Assembly: GCA_041071465.1 (NCBI GenBank)
Contig: CP163498.1
Span: 434,001-498,000, forward strand
DNA: 64,000 bases
Direction: 5' to 3'
From: Pseudomonas putida
Lineage (GTDB): Bacteria; Pseudomonadota; Gammaproteobacteria; Pseudomonadales; Pseudomonadaceae
Shown here: positions 53,151-60,881 of the stretch, piece by piece
Position numbering within the stretch: position 1 is the stretch's first letter
How the letters are laid out: each line of letters starts with the position of its first letter
The notes under the pieces: generated by a model
Told to the model about the DNA's origin: nothing
Databases searched by the model: none
Seen by the model: only the letters and a program-made list of their open reading frames with translations
Translations under genes and position numbers: made by a program

Positions 53151-54389
53151 TCATTCAATGAGTTTCAACCGCTGCTCGATATGCCGCCGCTCCGGCGCCT
53201 GTCGGGTCAACGCCAGTGCCTGCCGCCAGGCCGCACGCGCCTCCTCCATTTGCCCCAGCTGATAATGCAGCTCGGCCCGCGCCGCATGCGCCAGGTGATA
53301 GTCCAGCAGTTCACCCCGCGCCAGAATCCCTTCGACTACCCGCAGGCCAACCTCCGGCCCATCTCGCTTCGCCAGCGCCACCGCCCGGTTCAACTCCACC
53401 ACCGCCGACGGCCAATGACGCTGCAACACGTCATAAAGCCCAACGATCTCAGCCCAATCTGTCTGTTCAGCCGTTGCCGCTTCGGCATGCACGGCAGCAA
53501 TCGCCGCCTGAACGGTATAGGCGCCAAACGCCCGGCTCTGCAGGGCCTGGCGCACCAGTTCGCAGCCCTCTTCAATGCGTGGCCGGTCCCACAGGCTGCG
53601 GTCCTGCTGTTCCAGCACCACCAGGTTGCCCTGGGCATCGATACGTGCCTGCTGCCGGGACGCCTGCAGCAACATCAAGGCCAGCAGGCCGACCGCTTCC
53701 GGGTCGGGCAGCAACTGCACAAGCAACCGCGCCAGGCGAATGGCTTCATCACTGAGGTCCTGCTGCAGCAGTGCCTCGCCCGATGACGCCGAATAGCCCT
53801 CGTTGAACACCAGGTAGATCACCCGTAACACGCTATCCAGGCGCTCGCGCAGTTCGTTCAGTTCCGGCACTTGATAAGGGATGCCGGCCTCGCGGATCTT
53901 GGCCTTGGCGCGGACGATGCGCTGGGCAATGGTGGCCGGGCTTTGCAGGAAGGCACGGGCGATCTGCTCGGTGGTCAGGTCGCACACTTCGCGCAGGGTC
54001 AATGGCACCTGGGCGTCAGCCGACAGTGCCGGGTGGCAGCAGGTAAAGATCAGCCGCAGGCGGTCATCGGCCAGCAGTTCGTCATCACTGGGATCCTGCG
54101 CCTGGCCTTCGAGCAGCATGCTCAGGTCTGCCTGGGAGCGGTCGAAACGGGCGCGTCGGCGCAACGCATCAATAGCTTTGAAGCGCCCGGTGGAAACCAG
54201 CCATGCCCTTGGGTTATCGGGTATGCCGTCGCGCTGCCAGCGCTCGACGGCGATGAAGAAGGCATCATGCATGGCCTCCTCGGCCAGGTCGAAGTCACCC
54301 AGCAAGCGGATCAACGTCGCCAGGATGCGCCGCGACTCACGCCGGTACACCGCCTCGACTTCGGCGCGCACCTGCGCCAGTGCCGTCAT
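53151..54389 (-). CDS. ECF42-group RNA polymerase sigma factor with C-terminal TPR-like extension
   Basis: This is a 412-residue sigma-70 family factor of the ECF42 type. Sigma-2 is EVEAVYRRESRRILATLIRLLGDFDLAEEAMHDAFFIAVERW (about residues 10-55); sigma-4 contains VPLTLREVCDLTTEQIARAFLQSPATIAQRIVRAKAKI. A 200-residue C-terminal extension of helical repeats follows (ending GQMEEARAAWRQALALTRQAPERRHIEQRLKLIE). ECF42 genes are linked with DGPF/YCII genes, as here. From memory, the KT2440 counterpart (ECF-10) affects stress tolerance and biofilm. No anti-sigma factor is adjacent. The start overlaps the stop of the SRPBCC gene (TGATG). Confidence 0.9.
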   Translation of the reverse strand: MTALAQVRAEVEAVYRRESRRILATLIRLLGDFDLAEEAMHDAFFIAVERWQRDGIPDNPRAWLVSTGRFKAIDALRRRARFDRSQADLSMLLEGQAQDPSDDELLADDRLRLIFTCCHPALSADAQVPLTLREVCDLTTEQIARAFLQSPATIAQRIVRAKAKIREAGIPYQVPELNELRERLDSVLRVIYLVFNEGYSASSGEALLQQDLSDEAIRLARLLVQLLPDPEAVGLLALMLLQASRQQARIDAQGNLVVLEQQDRSLWDRPRIEEGCELVRQALQSRAFGAYTVQAAIAAVHAEAATAEQTDWAEIVGLYDVLQRHWPSAVVELNRAVALAKRDGPEVGLRVVEGILARGELLDYHLAHAARAELHYQLGQMEEARAAWRQALALTRQAPERRHIEQRLKLIE

Positions 54390-54874
54390 CAGTCGGGCAT
54401 CCGCTGGGTCACCACCTCCACCAGGCGGTCCAGGCTTTCTCCCCAGCCCTGGTGGAAGCCCATTTCCTCGTGGGCACGGCAGTCAGCGGCAGTCCAGTGC
54501 CAGGCACGGGCGGTATAGCGAGTTTTGCCTTGTTCCTCGTCAAAGCTGATCACGGCAGTCATGAAGGCCTTGTCCGACGGCACCCAACCGGGGCCGAAGG
54601 CATCGGTGAACACCAACCGGCGCGGCGCGGCAATTTCCAGAAATACGCCCTGGTTCGGGTACTCGCTGCCATCCGGGGCCCGCATCAGGGTGCGAAACAG
54701 GCCGCCGGCCCATAACTGCATCTCGCACTCCGGGGTGGTCATGCCGTGCGGCCCCCACCACTGCATCAGCCACTGGGGGTCGGTCCAGGCACGGAATACC
54801 TTGGCCGGTGGTGCGTCGATCAGGCGGCTGATGGACAACTCGTGTTGCGCTTGCGCAGTGGGTGCAAGGCTCAT
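54389..54874 (-). CDS. SRPBCC/AHSA1 family protein
   Basis: This 161-residue cytoplasmic protein has the START/Bet v1-like fold of the activator-of-Hsp90-ATPase-like group. Marks are LSISRLIDAPPAKVFRAWTDPQWLMQWWGPHGMT (about residues 12-45) and the C-terminal GFHQGWGESLDRLVEVV. Such proteins bind hydrophobic ligands. It is in the sigma-factor operon, 21 bases after the DGPF gene, with its stop overlapping the sigma start. Its role in the signalling unit is unknown. Confidence 0.88.
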   Translation of the reverse strand: MSLAPTAQAQHELSISRLIDAPPAKVFRAWTDPQWLMQWWGPHGMTTPECEMQLWAGGLFRTLMRAPDGSEYPNQGVFLEIAAPRRLVFTDAFGPGWVPSDKAFMTAVISFDEEQGKTRYTARAWHWTAADCRAHEEMGFHQGWGESLDRLVEVVTQRMPD

Positions 54875-54895
54875 GCTGGTTGTTCTCCTTGGCTA

Positions 54896-55240
54896 TCAGG
54901 GTTGCAGTTCGCGCACCGGGCGCACCTCAACACTGCCAACCCGCGCGGCAGGGATGCCCTTGGCGATATTCAGTGCTTCGTTGAGGTCGCGGGCCTCCAC
55001 CAGGTAAAAGCCGGCCAGTTGCTCCTTGGTTTCGGCGAAGGGGCCATCGGTCAGGCTCATGTGCCCCTTGCGCACGCGCACCGTGGTCGCCGTTTGCACC
55101 GGCTTCAACGCCTCGGCCGCCAGCATGCGCCCAGAACCGTGAATGGTTTCGGCGTAAGCCATGCATTCGGCGTCTTCCGGGCTGTCGGGAAGGCTGTGCA
55201 GCAACCCCTCGTCACAATAGACCAGGCACAGGTATTTCAT
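54896..55240 (-). CDS. YCII-related (DGPF) domain protein
   Basis: This 114-residue ferredoxin-fold protein belongs to the YCII/DGPF family. The diagnostic TDGPFAETKEQLAGFYLVEA is at about residues 63-82, with the MKYLCLVYCDEG opening. GGAGGTGACC lies right before the ATG at 55240, so expression should be strong. DGPF proteins are the conserved partners and targets of ECF42 sigma factors. It sits between the SnoaL-like and SRPBCC genes in the operon. Confidence 0.93.
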   Translation of the reverse strand: MKYLCLVYCDEGLLHSLPDSPEDAECMAYAETIHGSGRMLAAEALKPVQTATTVRVRKGHMSLTDGPFAETKEQLAGFYLVEARDLNEALNIAKGIPAARVGSVEVRPVRELQP

Positions 55241-55284
55241 GGTCACCTCCAGAGCATTGGCAAAGTGCGTTTGGCGATAACGGC

Positions 55285-55710
55285 TCAGGGCTTGAGATCG
55301 AACAGGGCTTTTTGCGTTTCCATGTCGAACGGTGCCGACCAGTGCTCGTGGATCACCTGCCACTGGCCACCTTGACGACGATAGCCCACGGTGGCGCGCA
55401 TGAAGCCGCACTGGCTTTCGTCATCCCCCGGCCCGCAGCGGTTTAGCCAATGGGCCAGGGCCAGGTCGCCAGCGGCGTGCACGGTGAGTTCGGCAAGCTC
55501 GAAGACCATGGGGCCCGTGCACATGTTCATGCACATTTCCCAGTGCGCGGTGTAGGGGGCCTTGCCTTTGAATTGCAGGGACTGGATGGCATCGAAGGCG
55601 ACAATGTCATCGGCATAGGGGGCGGTGATGTTGGGGATGTCGCGATCGCGCACGGCCTGCATCCAGCGCTCGATCAGTTGGCGGATCTCGGTTTCGGCTG
55701 CGGTGCTCAT
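55285..55710 (-). CDS. SnoaL-like/NTF2-fold protein
   Basis: This 141-residue cone-shaped NTF2/SnoaL fold protein begins EIRQLIERWMQAVRDRDIPNITAPYADDIVAFD, the usual opening of the DUF4440/ketosteroid-isomerase-like group, and ends QWQVIHEHWSAPFD. It may bind or convert a small hydrophobic ligand. It is the first gene of the sigma-factor operon. GGAGGAA precedes its ATG, and an ECF42-type promoter sequence lies about 60-90 bases upstream. Confidence 0.88.
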   Translation of the reverse strand: MSTAAETEIRQLIERWMQAVRDRDIPNITAPYADDIVAFDAIQSLQFKGKAPYTAHWEMCMNMCTGPMVFELAELTVHAAGDLALAHWLNRCGPGDDESQCGFMRATVGYRRQGGQWQVIHEHWSAPFDMETQKALFDLKP

Positions 55711-55770
55711 CGGGGTTCCTCCGACAGGACAATGGGTTTGGGCACGGCGTGGAGCGTACCTTCACCTATT

Positions 55771-55797
55771 GTCGAACGATGTCTGAAGGAATCGACA
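55771..55797 (-). promoter_or_regulatory. Putative ECF42-type promoter of the SnoaL/DGPF/SRPBCC/sigma operon
   Basis: On the minus strand TGTCGA (55797-55792), a 17-base spacer and CGAC (55774-55771) match the -35 TGTCGA and -10 CGA(C) pattern reported for ECF42 promoters (recalled). It lies about 60 bases before the first gene of the operon encoding an ECF42 sigma factor, implying positive autoregulation. Confidence 0.6.
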
Positions 55798-55818
55798 TGG
55801 CTTGTAGAAAATTCTGAA

Positions 55819-55872
55819 AGGTGATGGCTCCATCGCCGGCAAGCTGGCTTGCCGGCGATGGAGCCATCACCT
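55819..55872. repeat. 54-base perfect palindrome upstream of the ECF42 operon
   Basis: Two perfect 26-bp arms (55819-55844 and 55847-55872, left arm AGGTGATGGCTCCATCGCCG onward) have a two-base loop. The core GGCAAGC/GCTTGCC relates it to REP elements. It lies 21 bases after the end of the DUF2790 gene and just upstream of the sigma-operon promoter, so it may separate the two transcripts. Confidence 0.85.
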
Positions 55873-55893
55873 AGTAGAATGGATATTTGTCGA

Positions 55894-56151
55894 TCAGCCC
55901 TGCTGGCAACCCTCACCCATGGCTCGGTACTGGATGGTGTGCACCTGGCCCTGGTGGTCTTCGTAAGTCATGGTCGCAGGTACCACCTCGCAGACATTGG
56001 GGATGGTCGACAAGTTGATCACCCGCTTGATGTCCAGGTTCATGGAGTAGTCGTACTGCTGGGCCACAGGCTGGCTGGAGACGGGTGTGACCTCATCGGC
56101 AAGGGCGAACGAGGACATACCGACCAATGCAAGAATCAGTAATGGTTTCAT
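55894..56151 (-). CDS. DUF2790 family small exported protein
   Basis: This 85-residue periplasmic protein has a signal peptide MKPLLILALVGMSSFALA and the DUF2790 signature LDIKRVINLSTIPNVCEVVPATMTYEDHQGQ ending in GEGC; the two Cys can pair. The family is largely restricted to pseudomonads, and members often lie near metal-response genes, which is not the case here. ATG at 56151 has AAAGG upstream; an ATG seven codons earlier is possible but weaker. Confidence 0.85.
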   Translation of the reverse strand: MKPLLILALVGMSSFALADEVTPVSSQPVAQQYDYSMNLDIKRVINLSTIPNVCEVVPATMTYEDHQGQVHTIQYRAMGEGCQQG

Positions 56152-56433
56152 GTGGGTTTGCCTTTTGAGCATTCAAGCTGATCGATTGACTTCTATTGCC
56201 GTATCCGGCGCGGAGAAGTTGCCATCTACGGTGAAGATGGCACGAAGTACCGATCCCGCTTCGTACTGCCAGGGGGGACGAGTAAAATTCTACTCCCGGC
56301 CAGCAATAGTTGAACCCCAGAGTCGGATATTCACCCTTGCCGGTTTTGCAACAATCTGCGACAAAGTGGCCGCAAATCATCAGGCCAGAGCCTCTGGCCA
56401 CGTTTCAGGGTAGGGCTCGCCATTTCTGAAAAA
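56152..56433. other. Intergenic region between DUF2790 gene and GNAT gene
   Basis: A 282-base divergent promoter region with no supported gene. It contains a hairpin GGCCAGAG-c-CTCTGGCC (56383-56399) close to the acetyltransferase start. No recognised operator was seen. Confidence 0.4.
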
Positions 56434-56874
56434 ATGTCCTGTTCGAAACTTTCGGACATAGAACGCCGTTTACTGGACCACTTTTATCGCCAGCACGGCT
56501 CACGCATGCGCGCGGCAAGCGACGCCGAACTGTGGGTAGCAAGGGCCCCAGGCATCATTGCCGGGCTGAGCCTGAGTGCGGTGGGTGAGGGTTTCTGGCT
56601 GACCGGCCTGTTCGTCGACCCACAGCAGCGCAGTCAGGGGGTGGCAGCACGGTTGGTGGAGGCGGCGCTGGTACAGGCTCGCAGGCCTGTCTGGCTGTTC
56701 TGCCATCCCGACCTTGTCCCCTTCTATCAGCGCCTGGGTTTCGACCTGGCTCAACAACTGCCAGAAGCCTTGGCCGGCCGCCTGCAACGCTACCAGCGCA
56801 GCAAATGCCTTGTCGCCTTGCAGCGGGGTCAGTCGTCGCTGACCTCAAGCCCAGGGAACAGCACCTCGGTGTAA
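56434..56874 (+). CDS. GNAT family N-acetyltransferase
   Basis: The 146-residue acetyltransferase has the acetyl-CoA loop (motif A) [24 protein letters not shown] at about residues 55-78, with a degenerate QxxGxA form (QRSQGVA), followed by [20 protein letters not shown], the typical motif B. The substrate is unknown. Its 3' end overlaps the convergent peptide deformylase gene by 46 bases. Confidence 0.85.
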   Translation: MSCSKLSDIERRLLDHFYRQHGSRMRAASDAELWVARAPGIIAGLSLSAVGEGFWLTGLFVDPQQRSQGVAARLVEAALVQARRPVWLFCHPDLVPFYQRLGFDLAQQLPEALAGRLQRYQRSKCLVALQRGQSSLTSSPGNSTSV

Positions 56875-57365
56875 CCAAACTTGGCAAAGTCCTGGATACG
56901 CGAGGGGTACAGTCGGCCAATCAAGTGGTCGCACTCGTGCTGCACGACCCGCGCATGGAAGCCGTCGGCAAAGCGGTTGATCGGGTTGCCCTGGGGGTCG
57001 ATGCCTTCGTAGCAGATATGCTTGAAGCGCGGCACCACGCCACGCAGGCCGGGCACCGAGAGGCAACCTTCCCAACCGTCCTCGACCTCGCTGGAGGTCG
57101 GGGTGATGACCGGGTTCAGCAAAATGGTCTGCGGCACCGCCTCGGCATCGGGGTAACGCTCGCTGCGCTCGAAGCCGAAAATCACCAGTTGCAGGTCGAT
57201 GCCGATCTGCGGCGCGGCCAGGCCCACACCGCCCACATGGCGCATGGTTTCGAACATGTCGTCGATCAGTTGCTGCAGTTCGGCAGTGCCGAGCATGTGC
57301 TCAGGCACTGGCGGGGCGATGCGCAGTAGGCGTTCATCGCCCATCTTGAGAATGTCACGGATCAT
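56829..57365 (-). CDS. def: Peptide deformylase
   Basis: This 178-residue metalloenzyme removes the N-formyl group from nascent proteins. All three motifs are present: GGVGLAAPQ (45-53), EGCLS (Cys101) and QHECDHLIG with zinc ligands His143 and His147 and catalytic Glu144. Pseudomonads usually carry a second def next to fmt; this copy is beside yihY and overlaps it by 4 bases (ATGA), implying coupled translation. Its end overlaps the GNAT gene. Confidence 0.95.
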   Translation of the reverse strand: MIRDILKMGDERLLRIAPPVPEHMLGTAELQQLIDDMFETMRHVGGVGLAAPQIGIDLQLVIFGFERSERYPDAEAVPQTILLNPVITPTSSEVEDGWEGCLSVPGLRGVVPRFKHICYEGIDPQGNPINRFADGFHARVVQHECDHLIGRLYPSRIQDFAKFGYTEVLFPGLEVSDD

Positions 57366-58321
57366 CGGGGGTTCGGCTCGACGGTATGAGGCTCGCTCGG
57401 GTTCGGGTGCTCGTGGCCCAGTACCGTCAAGGTTTCCTTGGGCTTTTCCCCGTCGAAGTCTTTTTCGCCCGGGTTCTTGCCTTCGGCTGACATGTGCTCG
57501 ATCACCGCATTCATTTCGGCGCCGAGCAGCAGCACGGCGGCCGAGATATAGAAATACAGCAACAGCACGATGATTGCACCAATGCTGCCGTACATGGCGT
57601 TGTAGTCGGCAAAGGTCTTCACGTAATAGGCAAAGCCCAGTGAGGCCACGATCCACACCACCACCGCCAGCACCGAGCCTGGGGTGATGAAGCGAAACTT
57701 CTGTTTCACGTCGGGCATCACGTAGTAGATCAGCGCCACCGCCACCATCAACAGGATGATGATCACCGGCCAGCGCAGGATGGTCCACAGGGTGACGATG
57801 AATTCCTGCATACCGATCTGGGCAGCGATCCACTCCATCACCTGAGGGCCCAGCACCATCAATGCCGCGGCCGCCAGCAGCATACCGGCCAGGCCCACGG
57901 TGTAGAAAATGGACAGCGGGATGCGCTTCCACACCGGGCGGCCTTCAGGCACGTCGTAGGCGGCGTTCATGGCGCTCATCATCAGGCGCACGCCGGCAGA
58001 GGCAGTCCACAAGGCAATCACGATACCTACCGACAACAGCCCGCCCTTGGACTGCTGCAGCTGGTCGATTACCGGGTTGACCTGCTCCAGCGCCTGGGGC
58101 GGTAACACCAGTTCCGACTGCAAGCGCAGCCAGGAGAAGAAGTCCGGCAAGTGCAGAAAGCCGATCAGGGCAATCAGAAACAACAGGAAGGGGAACAGCG
58201 AGAACAGCGCCTGATACGCCAGCGCTGAGGCATAGGTGGACATCTCGTCGTCGAGGAATTCCTTGACGGTGCGTACCAGCACGCGGTGCAGGGGCAGGCC
58301 GCGCAGGTCGGGGAAAATCAT
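57362..58321 (-). CDS. YihY/virulence factor BrkB family membrane protein
   Basis: This 319-residue inner-membrane protein has about six transmembrane helices and the family opening [39 protein letters not shown]. It was once mis-named ribonuclease BN; the real function is unknown. The C-terminal 45 residues are polar ([20 protein letters not shown]). AAGGAGA precedes the ATG at 58321, and its stop overlaps the def start by 4 bases. Confidence 0.9.
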   Translation of the reverse strand: MIFPDLRGLPLHRVLVRTVKEFLDDEMSTYASALAYQALFSLFPFLLFLIALIGFLHLPDFFSWLRLQSELVLPPQALEQVNPVIDQLQQSKGGLLSVGIVIALWTASAGVRLMMSAMNAAYDVPEGRPVWKRIPLSIFYTVGLAGMLLAAAALMVLGPQVMEWIAAQIGMQEFIVTLWTILRWPVIIILLMVAVALIYYVMPDVKQKFRFITPGSVLAVVVWIVASLGFAYYVKTFADYNAMYGSIGAIIVLLLYFYISAAVLLLGAEMNAVIEHMSAEGKNPGEKDFDGEKPKETLTVLGHEHPNPSEPHTVEPNPR

Positions 58322-58423
58322 AGCGTCTCCTTTCGCCGCTTGATCATTACAACAGGCAAGTCTAATAGACCCTGTCGTTGCTGTGCTGCTCCCGGCCATG
58401 ATTGAAGAATTTGCTTACGACAG

Positions 58424-58463
58424 TGCCGCCCCCTTTGCGGGCTTGCCCGCGAAGGGGGCGGCA
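58424..58463. repeat. REP palindrome downstream of csbD
   Basis: 19-bp arms (58424-58442 and 58445-58463, left arm TGCCGCCCCCTTTGCGGGC) match with one mismatch around a two-base loop. It lies just beyond the csbD stop codon and upstream of yihY. Confidence 0.8.
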
Positions 58464-58477
58464 CAAACCACCTCGAA

Positions 58478-58657
58478 TCAAGGCTTTTTCACCGCATCCT
58501 TCAAATTGCCCTTGATTTGCTGCGCCTCGCCTTTGAGTTCCTGTGCCTTGCCCTCGGCCCGCAGCTTGTCGTTGTCGGTCACCTTGCCGACTCCCTGCTT
58601 CACGTTGCCGATCGCTTCGTTGGCCAGGCCTTTCGCTTTGTCTTTGGTACCGCTCAT
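58478..58657 (-). CDS. CsbD family stress-related protein
   Basis: This 59-residue, hydrophilic helical protein has the CsbD pattern [42 protein letters not shown] repeated in register. CsbD proteins are general-stress proteins of unclear activity. AGGAG at good spacing supports the ATG at 58657. It is followed by a REP palindrome. Confidence 0.92.
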   Translation of the reverse strand: MSGTKDKAKGLANEAIGNVKQGVGKVTDNDKLRAEGKAQELKGEAQQIKGNLKDAVKKP

Positions 58658-58899
58658 GGCAAAACTCCTGCAAATGGAGACACGTGGACCGTGTCGACAG
58701 TAGGTGGACCCAACGCCTTCATCAGGAGTTTCAACGAATTTTCCTTCCATAAGCCGAGCGGTAAATCTGCGGGCGAATACCGCACCCAATCGCCACCGCG
58801 CCCCTGCGCAGTCAGTACGGCTGCCCTAGAATCCCCGCAAACGTCCGCCCGAAGCAGGCGGACACTCGATAAGAACAATGTTTTCGGATACCCACACCC

Positions 58900-60372
58900 A
58901 TGCGTTTGATGCCTGCGCTGGTGGCCTTGCTGCCACTGCTCCCCTTGCCCACCCTGGCCGCCGCACCGGCCAGCCCCGAAACCCTGCGTGTCGAGCGTTA
59001 TGCCGACGACGGCCAACCCGGCTCGCTGCGCTGGGCCATCGAAACCAGCAACCAGAACCCAGGCCACTACCGCATCGATATTGCGGCCGTGGGCAAGCCG
59101 CCCTATGTCATCCGCCCCAGCCGCGCACTGCCGGAAATCAAAGGCCCGGTACGTATCACCGGCCTGCCCTGGGCACAAAACGGCCAATACATCGCCATCG
59201 ACGGCTCGGCCTACATCAAGGACCAGGGCGTACACACCTGCCCCGGCGCCCTGCCCGGCCAGTTCGGCACCAACGTGCGCACCACCACCAACCCCGGGCT
59301 GGTGCTGCGTGACACCCAGGGCGTGCACCTGAGCGGCCTGGAAGTGCGCAATTTCTGCATCGGCATCCTGGTCAACCGCGCAAGCTACAACGTGATCGAA
59401 GACAACCGCATCGTCGCCAACAAGGGCGGCGCGGGCATCATGCTGACCGGCGACGACGGCGCCGGTAACCCCACCGCCACCACCACGAACAACAACAAGG
59501 TGCTGCGCAACCAGCTGATCGACAACGGCGACGGCCTGGAGCTGACCCGCGGTGCGGCGTTCAACCTGGTGGCCGACAACCTGTTCCGCTCCACCGCAGC
59601 CAACCCTGAGCCCTCCCAAGGCATCGAGATTCTGCTGGGCAACGACAACAGCGTGGTGCGCAACCGGTTCGAAAACTACTCCGACGGCCTGCAGATCAAC
59701 TGGGGCAAGCGCAATTACCTGGCGGCCAATACCTTCAGCGGTAACTCGATCGGCGTCAGCGTCACCGGCGAGGGCAACATCCTCGACGGCAACCTGATCC
59801 ACGGCAACCGCATCGGCGTGGCCCTGCGCCCGGAGCCGGACATTACCGCCACGCGCCTGAGCGCCAACCGCATCTGGGGTAACAGCCAGGACATCCGCCG
59901 CTGCGAGGCCGGCGGTTCATGCGTGCCCGACCAGCACACCGGCGCCATCGTGTTTGGCGTGCCGGCCCAGGCGCATGCGCTGTATGTGGGGTCGCGTGGG
60001 GTGGGGGCCGACCTTGCCAAGCAAGACCAGGCGATCATCTGCGATGCCAAGGGCGAGCCCAAGCCTTGCCAGCCGCTACCCAACCATAACCAGCAGGCAC
60101 CACGGCTGTTAGCGCTGGAAGGCAATGTGTTGCGTGGAGAAGTGCAGGGGCCGGCGTCGAGCCTGCTGCGGGTGGAGTTCTTTGGCAATGCCGAGGCCGA
60201 TGGCACCGAGGCGCAGCAGTACCTTGGGGACGTGCTGGTGAACAGCGACCCGCAGGGCGAGGCGCGGTTTGCGCAGGTGTTGGAGAATATGGGCGAGTTG
60301 CGCAGCTTTACTGCGACGGTGACCACTGCCGATGGGGCAACGTCTGAATTGAGCCTGCCGGTTCGCCGGTGA
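58900..60372 (+). CDS. Exported right-handed parallel beta-helix protein
   Basis: This 490-residue protein has a signal peptide (MRLMPALVALLPLLPLPTLA) and a beta-helix formed by repeated PbH1 coils, for example YNVIEDNRIVANKGGAGIML and FNLVADNLFRSTAAN (about residues 140-330). Opening GSLRWAIETSNQNPG resembles polymorphic outer-membrane/CSLREA-type beta-helix starts. A C-terminal beta-sandwich-like domain follows (from about 390). Six cysteines may form disulfides. Such proteins are carbohydrate-active or adhesive; no catalytic motif is evident. Single gene. Confidence 0.82.
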   Translation: MRLMPALVALLPLLPLPTLAAAPASPETLRVERYADDGQPGSLRWAIETSNQNPGHYRIDIAAVGKPPYVIRPSRALPEIKGPVRITGLPWAQNGQYIAIDGSAYIKDQGVHTCPGALPGQFGTNVRTTTNPGLVLRDTQGVHLSGLEVRNFCIGILVNRASYNVIEDNRIVANKGGAGIMLTGDDGAGNPTATTTNNNKVLRNQLIDNGDGLELTRGAAFNLVADNLFRSTAANPEPSQGIEILLGNDNSVVRNRFENYSDGLQINWGKRNYLAANTFSGNSIGVSVTGEGNILDGNLIHGNRIGVALRPEPDITATRLSANRIWGNSQDIRRCEAGGSCVPDQHTGAIVFGVPAQAHALYVGSRGVGADLAKQDQAIICDAKGEPKPCQPLPNHNQQAPRLLALEGNVLRGEVQGPASSLLRVEFFGNAEADGTEAQQYLGDVLVNSDPQGEARFAQVLENMGELRSFTATVTTADGATSELSLPVRR

Positions 60373-60378
60373 AGTACC

Positions 60379-60410
60379 GGCCCTTTCGCAGGCTTGCCCG
60401 CGAAAGGGCC
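60379..60410. repeat. REP element after the beta-helix gene
   Basis: Arms GGCCCTTTCGCAGGC and GCCCGCGAAAGGGCC (one mismatch, two-base loop) follow the stop codon by six bases. Confidence 0.75.
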
Positions 60411-60500
60411 CGCATACGCACCGCACGTTACAAGCCTTGCCCCGCCCGGTGCCACCCCTCACAATGCAGGCCTTCATAGCGTCAACCCGCAGGAACCTGC

Positions 60501-60881
60501 ATGAAACTCGACAAACCCGCCGCCATTGCCCGGCGCAACGAAGCACTGGCCCGGCCGGTGCTGACCAGCAGCAATACCCTGTTCGCCATCCTCGACCGCA
60601 AGCGCAACCTGTGGTGGTTCGAAGTGCCGGTGGCGCTGCTGCGCAAGGGCCAGCCCGACTGGGTCAACTTGCTGCTGCACAACCCAGAAAGCGATGAGCT
60701 GCAGCACCTGAAGGTGCCTACCAACTTCCTCAAAGCTCACCAGGAGCAAATGGAAGTGCGCAACCCCGGCAAGCGCCGCTCGACCATCAGCCTGGCCCTC
60801 AGCGCCGACCGCGACTCGCTGCTGCGCGACACCCGTCCCGGTGGTGAGCAGCTAGACTTCCGTACCTTCGTGCAGGCCTGA
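60501..60881 (+). CDS. Hypothetical soluble protein, 126 residues
   Basis: I do not recognise this protein. It is basic and soluble, with IARRNEALARPVLTSSNTLFAILDRKRNLWWFEVPVALL near the N-terminus (alternating strand character) and the segment RNPGKRRSTISLALSAD. No signal peptide or membrane segment is visible. AGGAA is placed well before the ATG. Its stop codon is immediately followed by the stop of the convergent cvfB gene with no spacer. Confidence 0.8.
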   Translation: MKLDKPAAIARRNEALARPVLTSSNTLFAILDRKRNLWWFEVPVALLRKGQPDWVNLLLHNPESDELQHLKVPTNFLKAHQEQMEVRNPGKRRSTISLALSADRDSLLRDTRPGGEQLDFRTFVQA

